Assembly (NCBI RefSeq): GCF_016906305.1
Contig: NZ_JADDOL010000003.1
Span: 124,001-188,000, forward strand
Source of the DNA: Alloalcanivorax marinus
GTDB taxonomy: Bacteria > Pseudomonadota > Gammaproteobacteria > Pseudomonadales > Alcanivoracaceae
Direction of reading: 5' to 3'
DNA length: 64,000 nt
The position numbers and the translations under genes were made by a program. This document shows positions 1-10,995 of the stretch, in pieces. Numbering within the stretch: position 1 is the stretch's first letter; the number at the start of each line of letters is the position of its first letter. Below the pieces are notes generated by a model that had not been told where the DNA came from, did no database searches, and saw only the letters and a program-made list of their open reading frames with translations.

Positions 1-2
1 TG

Positions 3-1991
3 CCCGCCAGCGTCACCGTCATCGACCGGGAACTGATCCTCGCCAGCGGCGCCCGCGAACTCTATGAAGTGATGCGTCTGGTGCCGGGCATGAGCGTGGC
101 CAAGACCGACGGCAATCTGCCCTCGGTGGCCTACCACGGCACCCAGGCCCGCGATCAGCGCCGCATGCTGGTGCTGCTGGACGGCCGCAGCGTCTACCAG
201 CCGGGCTTTGCCCGGGTCAACTGGAACGCCATTCCCGTGGCCCTGGAGGACGTGGAGCGCATCGAGGTCACCCGCGGCCCGGCCTCCGCCGCCTACGGCG
301 CCAACGCCTTCACCGGCGTCATCAACATCATCACCCGCGACCCCCGTGACGTGGAGGGCCAGCAGGCGCGCCTGCGCGCCGGCAACAACGGCATCCGCGA
401 CGCCCGCGTGGCCGCCAGCCACCAGTTCGACGGCGGCGCCTGGCGGCTCAGCGTCAACGACCTGCGCGACGACGGCTACGACGCCGATATTCCGCCGCTG
501 GACACCGGCGACCGTAAACACGTCACCAGCGTCAACGGCCGGGCGGTGTGGGAGCCGGGGGCCCGGGACACCCTGACCCTGCACGCCGGCGGCAGCCGCA
601 CCCGCCTGGACCGCCCCTACGAAAGCGGCCTGCAGGAACTGGGCGAATACACCGACGAGAGCGTGGAGCGCGCCGACCGGCTGTTCGTGGGGCTGGACTG
701 GCAGCGCCAGTTTTCCTCCCGCCACCAGCTCAAGGTCAGCTTCTACGCCCAGCACAACGACGAAGACACCAACCTGGACCTGTGCTATTTCGACCCACTC
801 ACCGGCAACACCGGGCCCGGCGGCGGCCTGTTCTATTCCAAGGAACTGCGCGACCACTTCCTGGCCAACGGCGGCGACATCGGCCAGACCCTGGCCACCG
901 CCGCCGCCGACCCGGCCGTCCAGAACCGCTATGCCGTTCTGCTGGCCAACGGCGGTGAACCGTTCTGCGGCACCGCCTGGCTGGACGTAAGCGAAACCCG
1001 CTACGACCTGGAGATCCAGGACACCCTGCAATTCAGCGAGTGGGCGCGGCTGGTGGCCGGCGTCAACGTGCGCCACGACCGGGGCGAGTCCCAGGCGTTC
1101 GTGTCCGGCACCGCCGAGAATGTGAGCCGCCGGCTGTTCGCCAACCTGGCCCTGCGGCCCCTGCCGCCGGTGACCGTCAACCTGGGCGGGTTCTGGGAAT
1201 ACGACGACATCAGCGGTGAGCACTTCAGCCCCCGCGCCGGCGTCAACTGGGAGGTGCTGCCCGGCCACACCCTGCGCGCCATCTACGCCCGCGCTCTGCG
1301 CACCCCGGACATTTACGAAGACCAGGCCAACATCAACCTGGCGATCCACGATCTGCCCGCCAGCTACGCGGACCGGGAAGCGCTGCTGGGCTGGTCGCCG
1401 GCCTACTTCTTCGTTAACCAGCAGAGCCCGGGCACCCTCAAACCGGAACGCATCCGCTCCCGGGAACTGGGTTACTACGGGCGTTTCACCGCCGGCGCCC
1501 TGGGTGCCGTGGAACTGGACTTGCGCTACTTCCAGGAAGAGCTCTGGGACCTGGTGAGCGGCGCGCTCAACCCGTTCAATTTCGAACCGACCAACGACGG
1601 CGAGGTGCGCCACCGGGGCACCGAGGCGCAACTGAGCTGGCGGCCGGCGGTCCGCCATCTGCTGCGCCTCACCGGCGCCCACATTCACACCGACACCGAG
1701 CAGGGCGCCGAGCAGCGCTTCGCCGCCCGCGACAGCGCCGGCGCGCTCTGGTACTGGCGCCTGGGCGGCGGCTGGTGGTGGTCCACCGCCTACCATCTGG
1801 CGCGGGATTACAACGATTACCCCTTTGAACGGATCGACGCGCAGCTCGGCCGGCGCCAGCGCCTGGCCGGCACGGAACTGGAATGGCGCCTGCTATTGCA
1901 GCACCCTCTGAACGACGAACCCGTGGTGTTCGAGGAAAACCGGTATCAGGACGATCCACGCTACTGGCTCACGGTCACCGTGAACTTCTGA
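3..1991 (+). CDS. TonB-dependent outer-membrane receptor (5' truncated by window edge)
   Basis: The reading frame is open from base 3, so the signal peptide and TonB box lie outside the window. The visible N-terminus is the middle of a plug domain: a VTVIDRELI stretch, then an RMLVLLDGRSVY segment, then VERIEVTRGPASAAYGANAFTGVINIITR, the usual plug core. The remainder is rich in aromatic and alternating residues, as expected for a 22-strand barrel, and ends in a terminal aromatic (VTVNF), the outer-membrane insertion signal. It should import a chelate or other large ligand using TonB energy. The ligand cannot be told from sequence. The next two genes follow closely on the same strand and suggest coupling of uptake to signalling. 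Confidence 0.93.
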   Translation, partial: PASVTVIDRELILASGARELYEVMRLVPGMSVAKTDGNLPSVAYHGTQARDQRRMLVLLDGRSVYQPGFARVNWNAIPVALEDVERIEVTRGPASAAYGANAFTGVINIITRDPRDVEGQQARLRAGNNGIRDARVAASHQFDGGAWRLSVNDLRDDGYDADIPPLDTGDRKHVTSVNGRAVWEPGARDTLTLHAGGSRTRLDRPYESGLQELGEYTDESVERADRLFVGLDWQRQFSSRHQLKVSFYAQHNDEDTNLDLCYFDPLTGNTGPGGGLFYSKELRDHFLANGGDIGQTLATAAADPAVQNRYAVLLANGGEPFCGTAWLDVSETRYDLEIQDTLQFSEWARLVAGVNVRHDRGESQAFVSGTAENVSRRLFANLALRPLPPVTVNLGGFWEYDDISGEHFSPRAGVNWEVLPGHTLRAIYARALRTPDIYEDQANINLAIHDLPASYADREALLGWSPAYFFVNQQSPGTLKPERIRSRELGYYGRFTAGALGAVELDLRYFQEELWDLVSGALNPFNFEPTNDGEVRHRGTEAQLSWRPAVRHLLRLTGAHIHTDTEQGAEQRFAARDSAGALWYWRLGGGWWWSTAYHLARDYNDYPFERIDAQLGRRQRLAGTELEWRLLLQHPLNDEPVVFEENRYQDDPRYWLTVTVNF

Positions 1992-2028
1992 CAGCGAACC
2001 CGGGCATGGGGCCCGGGAAGGAACCGGC

Positions 2029-2973
2029 ATGAAGGACGCGACAGCCCGCACAGGACGACGCTCGCGCCGGCCCCGCCACGGGCCGACGGCCGCGCTGTTG
2101 CGCCCGGCCAGATGGCTGGCGGTGCCGGTGCTGCTGGCGGTGCTGGGTGCGCTGACGGGGCCGGCGGCCGCCGACCCGACCGGGCCGGTGGAGCCGGTCA
2201 GCGTGCGTCTGCGGCCCGCCACCGGGCCGGTCAGCGAGGCGCTGGCCGCCCGCCTGCGCGTCCACGGCGGCGACCGCATACGGCTCACCGAGCAGCGCGC
2301 CGATGTGACCCTGGCCCTGGGCGACGCCGCCTTCCGCGCCGCCCTGGCGGCCCCCGGCCACGGCGCGGTGCTGGGCCTGGGCATCGGCGCCACCCGCGTG
2401 CTTGAACTGGTGGGCCCGGGCTGCCGTTGCTCGGCGGTGCGCGCCGGGGTGCCGCTGGCCGCGCAGCTGGCGGTGCTGCGGGAGCTGATGCCCGGCGCCC
2501 GCCGGGTGGGCGTGATGCTCGGCCCGGACAGCGCCTGGCGGGCGCCGCTGGCGGGCCCGGTGGGGCTGCTGCTGGACGTGGTGGAGGTGGACCCGCCCCA
2601 GCGCCTGGGCCCGCTGCTGCGCCGCCACCTGCCGGACTGGGACGCGCTGCTGCTGCCCGAGGACCCGGTGCTGTTCGGCCCCGGCACCGCCCGGCTGGTG
2701 CTGCTGACCAGCTACCGCCAGCGGGTGCCGGTGTTCGGCCCCGGCGCCGATTACGTGCACGCCGGCAGCGTCGCCAGCGCCGCGCCGGACAACGACGACC
2801 TGGCCCGGGCCGCCCTGGACTGGCTGGGCCAATGGCGCGCCACCGGCCAGTGGCCGGCGCCGGACTTCGCCGGCCACTATGGCCTGGAGATCAACGATTA
2901 CGTGGCCCGCGCCTACGACCTGAAGGTCGGGCCGGGGGGCCGCCTGGAGCGTCGCCTGGAGATCGACCCATGA
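2029..2973 (+). CDS. Periplasmic ABC-type substrate-binding-like protein
   Basis: This 314-residue protein has an arginine-rich N-terminus followed by a hydrophobic segment (about residues 28-48, ending AAADP) that looks like a signal peptide. The body contains LRELMPGARRVGVMLGPDSAW and later VPVFGPGADYVHAGSVAS. This pattern fits the stand-alone periplasmic binding-protein-like family (COG2984/PF04392 type), which in other bacteria is often encoded beside sensor kinases and TonB receptors. There is no ABC permease or ATPase nearby, so a sensing role is more likely than transport. It lies 37 bp after the receptor and ends 10 bp before the kinase. Family assignment is by motif resemblance only. 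Confidence 0.7.
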   Translation: MKDATARTGRRSRRPRHGPTAALLRPARWLAVPVLLAVLGALTGPAAADPTGPVEPVSVRLRPATGPVSEALAARLRVHGGDRIRLTEQRADVTLALGDAAFRAALAAPGHGAVLGLGIGATRVLELVGPGCRCSAVRAGVPLAAQLAVLRELMPGARRVGVMLGPDSAWRAPLAGPVGLLLDVVEVDPPQRLGPLLRRHLPDWDALLLPEDPVLFGPGTARLVLLTSYRQRVPVFGPGADYVHAGSVASAAPDNDDLARAALDWLGQWRATGQWPAPDFAGHYGLEINDYVARAYDLKVGPGGRLERRLEIDP

Positions 2974-2983
2974 GCGTTTCGTC

Positions 2984-4852
2984 ATGAAAAGCCGCAGCGG
3001 CATTCGCCGCCAGCTGCAGTGGCTGGGCGTGATCCCGGCGCTGATCATGCTGGTTCTGGTGCTGGTGGCGCTGACCTGGCAGCGTTTCCAGGACGCCGAC
3101 AAGGAGGTGCGCCAGCTGGGCGGCTTCCTGGCCCAGCAACTGGCCGCCAGCGCCGAATACGGGGTGCTCTCCGGCAACGCCTCGGACCTGGGCCGCCAGG
3201 CGCGCATGGTGCTGGAGCGCCCGGACGTGCGCCGGGTGAAGTTTCTCGACCGGGACGGTGAGCTGCTGCTCAGCGCCGGGGAGGGCGCCGGCGAGGGCGA
3301 GGTGCTGGAGTTCCGCGCCGGCATCTACCGTCAGCCGGTGCTGTTCACCGGCGAGGCCAGCGGCGCCGAACCGGACCGCATCGGCGAGGTGGTGCTGGGC
3401 CTGTCCCGGGGCCGCATCCTGGCCCGCCAGAAGGAGATTCTGCTGGCCAGCCTGCTGCCGGCCCTGTTCGCGGTGCTGGTGGGCCTGCTCAGCGCCCGTT
3501 ACCTGGCCCGCGCCATCGCCGAGCCGCTGGTGCACCTGACCCGGCTGGTGCGGGTGATCCGCGGCGGCGACTACCAGGCCCGGGGCGACCGCCGGCTGGA
3601 CGGCGAAATGGGCGACCTGCAAACCAACATCAACGACCTGGCGGACGGCCTGGAGCGCGCCCGCCATAACCAGCAAAAGGCCATCGCCGACCTGCGCGAC
3701 GCCCACCGCCACGCGGAGCAGGCCAGCCAGGCCAAGAGCGACTTCCTGGCGATGATGAGCCACGAACTGCGCACCCCCATGAACGGCGTGCTGGGCATGC
3801 TGCAGCTGCTGGAAACCACCTCCCAGAACGAGGAACAGCGCGAGTACACCCAGGCCGCCCTGGAATCCACCGGCCACCTGCTGGAAGTGATCAACGACAT
3901 CCTCGATTTTTCCCGCATCGAAGCCGGCCGCATGGAAGTGGAGCAGACCTTCTTCGACCCGGTGCCGGTGCTCAACAACTGCGTCAACACCTTCCGCTAT
4001 CTGGCCCGGGAGAAGGGCCTCTATCTGCGCCTGGAAGGCGCCGCCTGCCTGGCCGGCCTGGAGGTGTGCTCGGACCCGGTGCGCCTGCGGCAGATTCTCA
4101 GCAACCTGATCTCCAACGCGGTGAAATTCACCGACCAGGGCGGCATCCGCGTGCAGGCCAGCGTCATGTACCAGCAGGAGCACACCATCGACCTGGCCAT
4201 CGACGTGCGCGACACCGGCATCGGCATCGGCGAAGACCAGCGCGCCCGGCTGTTCCAGGCGTTCTCCCAGCTCGATTCTTCGCCCTCGCGGCGCCACGGC
4301 GGCACCGGCCTGGGCCTGGTGATCGCCCGCCGGCTGGCGCAGATTCTGGGCGGCGACCTGACCCTGATCAGCGCGGCGGGGGAGGGCAGCTGTTTCACCC
4401 TGAGCCTGCGCCTGCGCACCCGCCCGGCGGTGGATGCCGGCGCCAAACCGGTAGCGGTGGCGGTGGACCGCTTGCGGGGCCGGGTGCTGCTGGTGGAGGA
4501 CAATGAAGTAAACCGGCTGGTGGCCCGGCGCATGCTGGAGCACCTGGGACTGGACGTGGCCACCGCCGGCGACGGCGCCAGTGCCCTGGCGCGGGCCGGG
4601 GAGGAACGCTTCGACTGCATTCTGATGGATGTGCAGATGCCGGTGATGGATGGCCTGGAAGCCACCCGGGCCCTGCGCCGCCGGGAGCGGGAAAACGGTC
4701 GCGACCCGGTGCCGATCGTGGCGCTCACGGCCAACGCCATGTTCGAGGAACGCCAGCGCTGCCTGGCCGCCGGCATGGACGCCCACCTGGCCAAACCGTT
4801 CCGCCGTCACCTGCTGGCCAACCTGCTCAGCCGTTTCCTCCCCGCCGCCTGA
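2984..4852 (+). CDS. Hybrid sensor histidine kinase/response regulator
   Basis: The 622-residue protein has a transmembrane segment at about 14-31, a periplasmic sensor loop, a second membrane segment at about 152-172 and a HAMP-like linker. A HisKA domain follows with phospho-acceptor His260 in SHELRTPMN, then an HATPase_c domain with N-box Asn374 and the DTGIGI and GTGLGL boxes. A C-terminal receiver domain carries Asp549 in CILMDVQMPVMDG. No Hpt domain is present, so phosphotransfer must continue to a separate protein. It closes the operon with the TonB receptor and binding protein, which suggests that occupancy of the periplasmic protein is its input. The output regulator is not in the window. 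Confidence 0.93.
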   Translation: MKSRSGIRRQLQWLGVIPALIMLVLVLVALTWQRFQDADKEVRQLGGFLAQQLAASAEYGVLSGNASDLGRQARMVLERPDVRRVKFLDRDGELLLSAGEGAGEGEVLEFRAGIYRQPVLFTGEASGAEPDRIGEVVLGLSRGRILARQKEILLASLLPALFAVLVGLLSARYLARAIAEPLVHLTRLVRVIRGGDYQARGDRRLDGEMGDLQTNINDLADGLERARHNQQKAIADLRDAHRHAEQASQAKSDFLAMMSHELRTPMNGVLGMLQLLETTSQNEEQREYTQAALESTGHLLEVINDILDFSRIEAGRMEVEQTFFDPVPVLNNCVNTFRYLAREKGLYLRLEGAACLAGLEVCSDPVRLRQILSNLISNAVKFTDQGGIRVQASVMYQQEHTIDLAIDVRDTGIGIGEDQRARLFQAFSQLDSSPSRRHGGTGLGLVIARRLAQILGGDLTLISAAGEGSCFTLSLRLRTRPAVDAGAKPVAVAVDRLRGRVLLVEDNEVNRLVARRMLEHLGLDVATAGDGASALARAGEERFDCILMDVQMPVMDGLEATRALRRRERENGRDPVPIVALTANAMFEERQRCLAAGMDAHLAKPFRRHLLANLLSRFLPAA

Positions 4853-4869
4853 CCGCGCCCGCATACCCC

Positions 4870-4947
4870 TGTAGGAGCGACTTCAGTCGCGATCAAGGCC
4901 TTGCCGCACACCCCACCGCCGTAATCGCGGCTAAAGCCGCTCCTACA
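4870..4947. repeat. REP-type inverted pair (BIME-like)
   Basis: Two inversely oriented copies of a REP-like unit lie here: GTAGGAGCGACTTCAGTCGC at 4871-4890 and, inverted, GCGGCTAAAGCCGCTCCTAC at 4927-4946. Each arm folds by itself and the two arms also pair with each other. The pair sits between the convergent 3' ends of the kinase and xseA, the typical location for extragenic palindromes of pseudomonads and relatives. It may act as a bidirectional transcript end or mRNA stabiliser. Confidence 0.8.
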
Positions 4948-4959
4948 GGTTTGGGGGGG

Positions 4960-6309
4960 TTACAGGTTTGGCGGTTTGACGCGGGTGACGGTGGCCTCGA
5001 AAGCGCCCTTGGCCAGCCGGGTTTCCACGGTCTGGCCTTCTTTCAAGTTTTCCACGGAGCGCAGCGGCTCACTGTCCACCAACGTCAGGGAATAGCCCCG
5101 GTCCAGGGTGGCCAGCGGACTGGCGGTGTGGAGCCGGCGGCCCAGGCCGGTGAGCCGCTGTTCCAGATGGCGCTGTTGATGGCCGAGCGGCACCGGCAGC
5201 CGCCGGCGCAGCTCCGCCAGGCGCTGGGCCTGGCGCGCCAGCTGCTGGGCCGGCGACTGCTGACGCAGACGCACGTCCAGCGGCCGCCAGCGGCTCTGCA
5301 GCAAGGCCAGCTTATGGCTCAGGGCCCGGGCCATGCGCGCCTGCTGCTCGTCCACCAGCTGCCGGGTCTGCTCCAGCTGCCGCTCCGGGTGGCGCACCTG
5401 CAGGCGCCGGGTCAGCCCGTCCAGCCGCTGGCGCTGGCTGTTCAAGGCCACGCCCATGCAATGGCGCTGGCGGCGCGCCAGTACCCGCAGCCGCTGCAGC
5501 AGCGCCTCGCCGTCCGGGCTGATCAGCTCCGCCGCCGCCGACGGCGTGGGCGCGCGCACGTCCGCCGCGAAATCGGTGAGCGCCACGTCCACCTCGTGGC
5601 CCACGGCGCTGACCACCGGCACGGGACTGGCCGCCACCGCCCGCACCAGGGCCTCGTCGTTGAACGCCCACAGATCCTCCAGGCTGCCGCCGCCCCGGCC
5701 GATCACCAGCACGTCGCAATCGCCCCGGGCGGTGGCCCGCTCCAGGGCGGCTCGGATTTGCGCCGGCGCCTCGGCGCCCTGCACCGGGGTGGGGAAGATC
5801 AGCACCGGAATGCCCGGCGCGCGCCGCTGCAGCACATGCAGAATGTCGCGGATCGCCGCCCCGCTGGGGCTGGTGATCACCCCGATCTGCCTGGGCCAGG
5901 CGGGAAGTGGGCGCTTACGTTCCTGGGCGAACAGCCCCTCGGACTCCAGCTTCGCCTTGAGCGCGTCGAACTGCGCCCGCAGGGCGCCTTCACCGGCCTC
6001 TTCCATGTGCTCGACGATGATCTGGAAGCCGCCCCGGGGCACGTACAGGGTGATGCGCGCCCGCACCAGCACCTGCTGCCCGTCCCGGGGCTGGAACCGC
6101 AGCAGGCTGTTACGGTTTCGAAACATGGCCCCGCTAACTTGGGCCCGGTCGTCCTTGAGGCTGAAATACAGATGCCCGGAACGGGGCCGCGCCAGATTGG
6201 ACAGCTCCCCCTGAAGCCAGATCAGGGGAAAGCTGCCCTCCAGCAGGCCCTGGGCTTCCAGGTTCAAGCGGCTGACGGAATACGGTTGGCTGCGCGATGA
6301 AGGATCCAT
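4960..6309 (-). CDS. xseA: Exodeoxyribonuclease VII large subunit
   Basis: The protein begins with an OB-fold nucleic-acid-binding domain (QPYSVSRLNLEAQGLLE, IWLQGELSNL) and continues with the conserved catalytic segment containing IGVITSPSGAAIRDILHVLQRR and VIGRGGGSLEDLWAFNDE. A long arginine- and glutamine-rich helical region follows, as in known XseA. With the small subunit XseB it degrades single-stranded DNA to oligonucleotides. The ATG at 6309 is preferred over an in-frame TTG nine bases upstream because it gives the usual N-terminus and a 449-residue length. It is divergent from guaB, a common gammaproteobacterial arrangement. xseB is not in the window. Confidence 0.96.
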   Translation of the reverse strand: MDPSSRSQPYSVSRLNLEAQGLLEGSFPLIWLQGELSNLARPRSGHLYFSLKDDRAQVSGAMFRNRNSLLRFQPRDGQQVLVRARITLYVPRGGFQIIVEHMEEAGEGALRAQFDALKAKLESEGLFAQERKRPLPAWPRQIGVITSPSGAAIRDILHVLQRRAPGIPVLIFPTPVQGAEAPAQIRAALERATARGDCDVLVIGRGGGSLEDLWAFNDEALVRAVAASPVPVVSAVGHEVDVALTDFAADVRAPTPSAAAELISPDGEALLQRLRVLARRQRHCMGVALNSQRQRLDGLTRRLQVRHPERQLEQTRQLVDEQQARMARALSHKLALLQSRWRPLDVRLRQQSPAQQLARQAQRLAELRRRLPVPLGHQQRHLEQRLTGLGRRLHTASPLATLDRGYSLTLVDSEPLRSVENLKEGQTVETRLAKGAFEATVTRVKPPNL

Positions 6310-6368
6310 GGCGCGCAATGTAGCGATTTCCGCGCCCCGCGGCCAGCCGGGAAACCGGTCCGCCCGGA

Positions 6369-6398
6369 TTGCCCGGCGGGCCCGCTTTCCCGTATAAT
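6369..6398 (+). promoter_or_regulatory. Sigma-70 promoter of guaBA
   Basis: A perfect TATAAT at 6393-6398 is preceded after 18 bp by TTGCCC at 6369-6374, which matches four of six bases of the -35 consensus. It points toward guaB and would give a 5' leader of about 120 nucleotides before the guaB ATG. No operator is recognised in the leader. Confidence 0.65.
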
Positions 6399-6409
6399 GT
6401 CCGGCTTAA

Positions 6410-7996
<1,587 letters not shown>

Positions 7997-8131
7997 GACG
8001 CGATCGAAGCACCGCTTCGCAGCGCGGCTCACGCCCGGCCAAGGACGGCCGGGCAGGGCGCTCTGGAGAGGGGGCGTTGCGCCAGGGAAGGCAAGCACGG
8101 CGCCTCGACGAAGCTCAACAGAATTTGAACT

Positions 8132-8160
8132 GGCCGGCTCACCCGCCGGCCTTTGCATTT
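8132..8160 (+). terminator. Hairpin between guaB and guaA (possible partial terminator)
   Basis: A perfect 7-bp stem GGCCGGC (8132-8138) and GCCGGCC (8145-8151) with a 6-nt loop is followed by TTTGCATTT. A second GC-rich hairpin, CCCGGCC (8034-8040) with GGCCGGG (8047-8053), lies upstream without a T-tract. The pair could attenuate or process the guaBA transcript. The T-tract is interrupted, so full termination is doubtful. Confidence 0.45.
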
Positions 8161-8200
8161 AAAACCGGCCCGCAACCGCCGGCCTAACCGGAAACGGACC

Positions 8201-9772
8201 ATGCAAGACATCCACGCCCAGCGCATCCTGATCCTCGACTTCGGCTCCCAGTACACCCAGCTGATCGCCCGCCGCGTGCGCGAAATCGGCGTCTACTGCG
8301 AAATCCGCGCCTTCGACGCCACCGCCGAGGACATCGCCGAGTTCGACCCCAAAGGCATCATCCTCTCCGGCGGCCCGGAATCCGTCACCGCCGCCGAGAC
8401 CCCCCGCGCCCCGCAAGCGGTGTTCGAACAGGGCGTGCCGGTGCTGGGCATCTGCTACGGCATGCAAACCATGGCCGAGCAACTGGGCGGCTCCGTCATC
8501 GCCGGTGAAAAACACGAATTCGGCTACGCCCGCGTCACCAAAGCCGACGGCAACGACCTGCTCAACGGCATCGTCGACCACGAAGAAGCTGGCCACGAAT
8601 ACCTGGACGTCTGGATGAGCCACGGCGACCGCGTCGGCACCATCCCCGACGGCTTCGTCGTCACCGCCACCACCGACAGCTGCCCCATCGCCGGCATGGC
8701 CAACGACGACAAACGTTTCTACGGCATCCAATTCCACCCGGAAGTCACCCACACCCTCCAGGGCGGCCGCCTGCTGGAACGCTTCATCCGCGAAATCTGC
8801 GCCTGCGACGCCCTCTGGACCCCGGCCAAGATCATCGACGACGCCATCGCCACCATCCAGGAACAGGTCGGCACCGACCACGTCATCCTCGGCCTCTCCG
8901 GCGGCGTCGACTCCTCCGTGGTCGCCGCGCTGCTGCACAAGGCTATCGGCGACCAGCTCACCTGCGTCTTCGTCGACAACGGTCTCCTCCGCCACGGCGA
9001 AGGCGACCAGGTCATGGAAATGTTCGCCGACCACATGGGCGTCCGCGTCATCCGCGTCGACGCCGAAGACCACTTCCTCTCCCGCCTGGCCGGCGAAGCC
9101 GACCCGGAGAAGAAGCGCAAAATCATCGGCAACACCTTCATCGACATCTTCGACGCCGAAGCCGCCAAACTGAAAAACGCCAACTGGCTCGCCCAAGGCA
9201 CCATCTACCCCGACGTCATCGAATCCGCCGCCTCCAAAACCGGCGGCGCCCACGTCATCAAATCCCACCACAACGTGGGCGGCCTCCCCGAGCACATGAA
9301 GCTCAAACTGGTCGAACCCCTGCGCGAACTCTTCAAAGACGAAGTCCGTAAAATCGGCCTCGAACTCGGCCTCCCCTACGACATGGTCTACCGCCACCCC
9401 TTCCCCGGCCCCGGCCTGGGCGTGCGCATCCTCGGTGAAGTCAAAAAGGAATACGCCGACACCCTCCGCCTCGCGGACCACATCTTTATCGAAGAACTCA
9501 AAGCCGACGGCCTCTACCACAAAACCAGCCAGGCCTTCGCCGTCTTCCTGCCGGTCAAATCCGTCGGCGTCGTCGGCGACGCCCGCCGCTACGAATACGT
9601 GGTCGCCCTTCGCGCCGTCGAAACCATCGACTTCATGACCGCCCGCTGGGCGCACCTGCCCTACGAGTTCCTGGAGAAGGTTTCCAGCCGGATCATTAAC
9701 GAGATTCCGGGGATCAGCCGGGTGACGTATGACATCTCTTCCAAGCCGCCGGCTACGATTGAGTGGGAATGA
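8201..9772 (+). CDS. guaA: GMP synthase (glutamine-hydrolysing)
   Basis: The 523-residue protein has an N-terminal class I glutamine amidotransferase domain with nucleophile Cys85 in LGICYGMQ, and the downstream HPEV element. The ATP-pyrophosphatase domain has its P-loop GLSGGVDSS from residue 231, and the C-terminal dimerisation domain ends in PPATIEWE. It aminates XMP to GMP. The start is the ATG at 8201 ([17 protein letters not shown]). An upstream in-frame start would add a non-conserved arginine-rich tail. The last part of the gene is duplicated 1,080 bp downstream, marking its 3' end as an integration site. Confidence 0.98.
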   Translation: MQDIHAQRILILDFGSQYTQLIARRVREIGVYCEIRAFDATAEDIAEFDPKGIILSGGPESVTAAETPRAPQAVFEQGVPVLGICYGMQTMAEQLGGSVIAGEKHEFGYARVTKADGNDLLNGIVDHEEAGHEYLDVWMSHGDRVGTIPDGFVVTATTDSCPIAGMANDDKRFYGIQFHPEVTHTLQGGRLLERFIREICACDALWTPAKIIDDAIATIQEQVGTDHVILGLSGGVDSSVVAALLHKAIGDQLTCVFVDNGLLRHGEGDQVMEMFADHMGVRVIRVDAEDHFLSRLAGEADPEKKRKIIGNTFIDIFDAEAAKLKNANWLAQGTIYPDVIESAASKTGGAHVIKSHHNVGGLPEHMKLKLVEPLRELFKDEVRKIGLELGLPYDMVYRHPFPGPGLGVRILGEVKKEYADTLRLADHIFIEELKADGLYHKTSQAFAVFLPVKSVGVVGDARRYEYVVALRAVETIDFMTARWAHLPYEFLEKVSSRIINEIPGISRVTYDISSKPPATIEWE

Positions 9773-9807
9773 TCTGATCTGGCCTGCTGGTAAGGGCTTA
9801 CTTAAAG

Positions 9808-9840
9808 GCCGCCGGCGCGGGAGCGTCGGCGGCTTTTTAT
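9808..9840 (+). terminator. Intrinsic terminator of guaA
   Basis: The stem GCCGCCG (9808-9814) pairs with CGGCGGC (9827-9833), extended by further GC pairs, and is followed by TTTTTATTTT. It is preceded by a 12-bp palindrome GTAAGGGCTTAC. This whole stretch (9772-9840) has a close relative at 19631-19700. Confidence 0.85.
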
Positions 9841-9983
9841 TTTGAATAAGCATCAGATAAGATGCCAAGCGATGGACAATTTTATTTACCAATTGGGGGG
9901 GCTAAAATTCTTGGCTCCCATAAGTGATAGAAATCGCACGAGCTCGATGGATTTTGACCCTAGTGATCTATTGGGGAATAACG

Positions 9984-10685
9984 ATGACACGGTCAGGTGC
10001 AAAAAACGTGGTTGATGAAATGAGTCTTGAGCTTAGTTGGGAGTCGGCTAGCCTCGTGGAGGAGCTCGGGGAGCCCGATAGGCTAATCTACCCATTTTTT
10101 GGCGATATCCTCGGGGTGGATGACGATGATGGCCGAACTCTTATAGGAAAGTTTCAAGCTTGGTATATAGATGTCAGTCGTGCGATTAATGAACAAGAAT
10201 CCGTGTTCGATGTTATGGATTCCCTCTCGGTGTCAATAGCGGAATATTTTGATCCTATTTTCGGTGAAAATTCCCCACACTTTTCTGATGCAGTTGATGA
10301 TATTTCTGATTGCGTTACTGATGGATATAACCTGCTAATTTTGGATCGTATAGAGGTTTTGCCTCAATTTCGGGGGCGGCGTATCGGTTTGAAAGTGCTT
10401 CGTCAGATGATGGTCAGGTTCTCTCCGGGTGCAGGTGTCATCGCCTTAAAGGCTTTTCCTCTGCAGTTAGAGCATGAGTCATTTGATGAGGATGCGAGGG
10501 CGTGGCGAGAGCGACTTGACCTTAATAGCTTTGTTCAAGACGAAGAAGTTTCGATGGCGAAGCTACAGGATTATTATTCAACATTAGGGTTCAAGGCTAT
10601 TCCTAACAGTGATTTTATGATTTTTTGTACTGGATGGCCGATTCCCTCTTTGGATGATGGGTTGAGGCGACGTAACCTAAAGTAG
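9984..10685 (+). CDS. GNAT-like acetyltransferase, accessory cargo gene
   Basis: This 233-residue protein has a segment around residues 118-142 reading LDRIEVLPQFRGRRIGLKVL, which resembles GNAT motif A with its pyrophosphate-binding R-G-x-R-x-G loop (residues 130-135). The N-terminal 100 residues are acidic and unrecognised. The ATG at 9984 is chosen because GGGGAA lies six bases upstream. The gene is much more AT-rich than guaA and sits exactly between the guaA terminator and a diverged second copy of the guaA 3' end, so it looks like island cargo. Substrate is unknown, and protein or small-molecule acetylation are both possible. Confidence 0.55.
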   Translation: MTRSGAKNVVDEMSLELSWESASLVEELGEPDRLIYPFFGDILGVDDDDGRTLIGKFQAWYIDVSRAINEQESVFDVMDSLSVSIAEYFDPIFGENSPHFSDAVDDISDCVTDGYNLLILDRIEVLPQFRGRRIGLKVLRQMMVRFSPGAGVIALKAFPLQLEHESFDEDARAWRERLDLNSFVQDEEVSMAKLQDYYSTLGFKAIPNSDFMIFCTGWPIPSLDDGLRRRNLK

Positions 10686-10690
10686 TGCTC

Positions 10691-10852
10691 TGCGCTGTCG
10701 AAACCATCGACTTCATGACCGCCCGCTGGGCGCATTTGCCGTAGGAGTTCCTGGAGAAGGTCTCCAGCCGGATCATTAATGAGATCCCAGGGATGAGTCG
10801 CGTGACGTATGACATCTCGTCAAAGCCGCCGGCTACGATTGAGTGGGAGTGA
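10691..10852 (+). pseudogene. guaA: Duplicated 3' end of guaA (attachment-site remnant)
   Basis: These 162 bases align without gaps to 9611-9772 at the 3' end of guaA, with 16 mismatches (about 90% identity by my count). A run of 26 identical bases (9743-9768 and 10823-10848) lies just before the stop codon. The copy carries an in-frame stop (TAC to TAG near 10742), so it is not coding. Such a repeat is what integration of a genomic island into the 3' end of guaA leaves behind. The guaA 3' end is a known integration hotspot for tyrosine-recombinase islands. No integrase remains here. Confidence 0.8.
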
Positions 10853-10995
10853 AAATACGTCTTTCAGGGACTATCGGTAGCGATCGAGAAAGTGACGTAA
10901 CTTTTTACCATCATGGCAATTTTCGGCATGACGGTAAAACTACGCCCTGACTTCTTTTGATAACCAGGACTTAGGGTCATCATCAGGGCTCCTGA

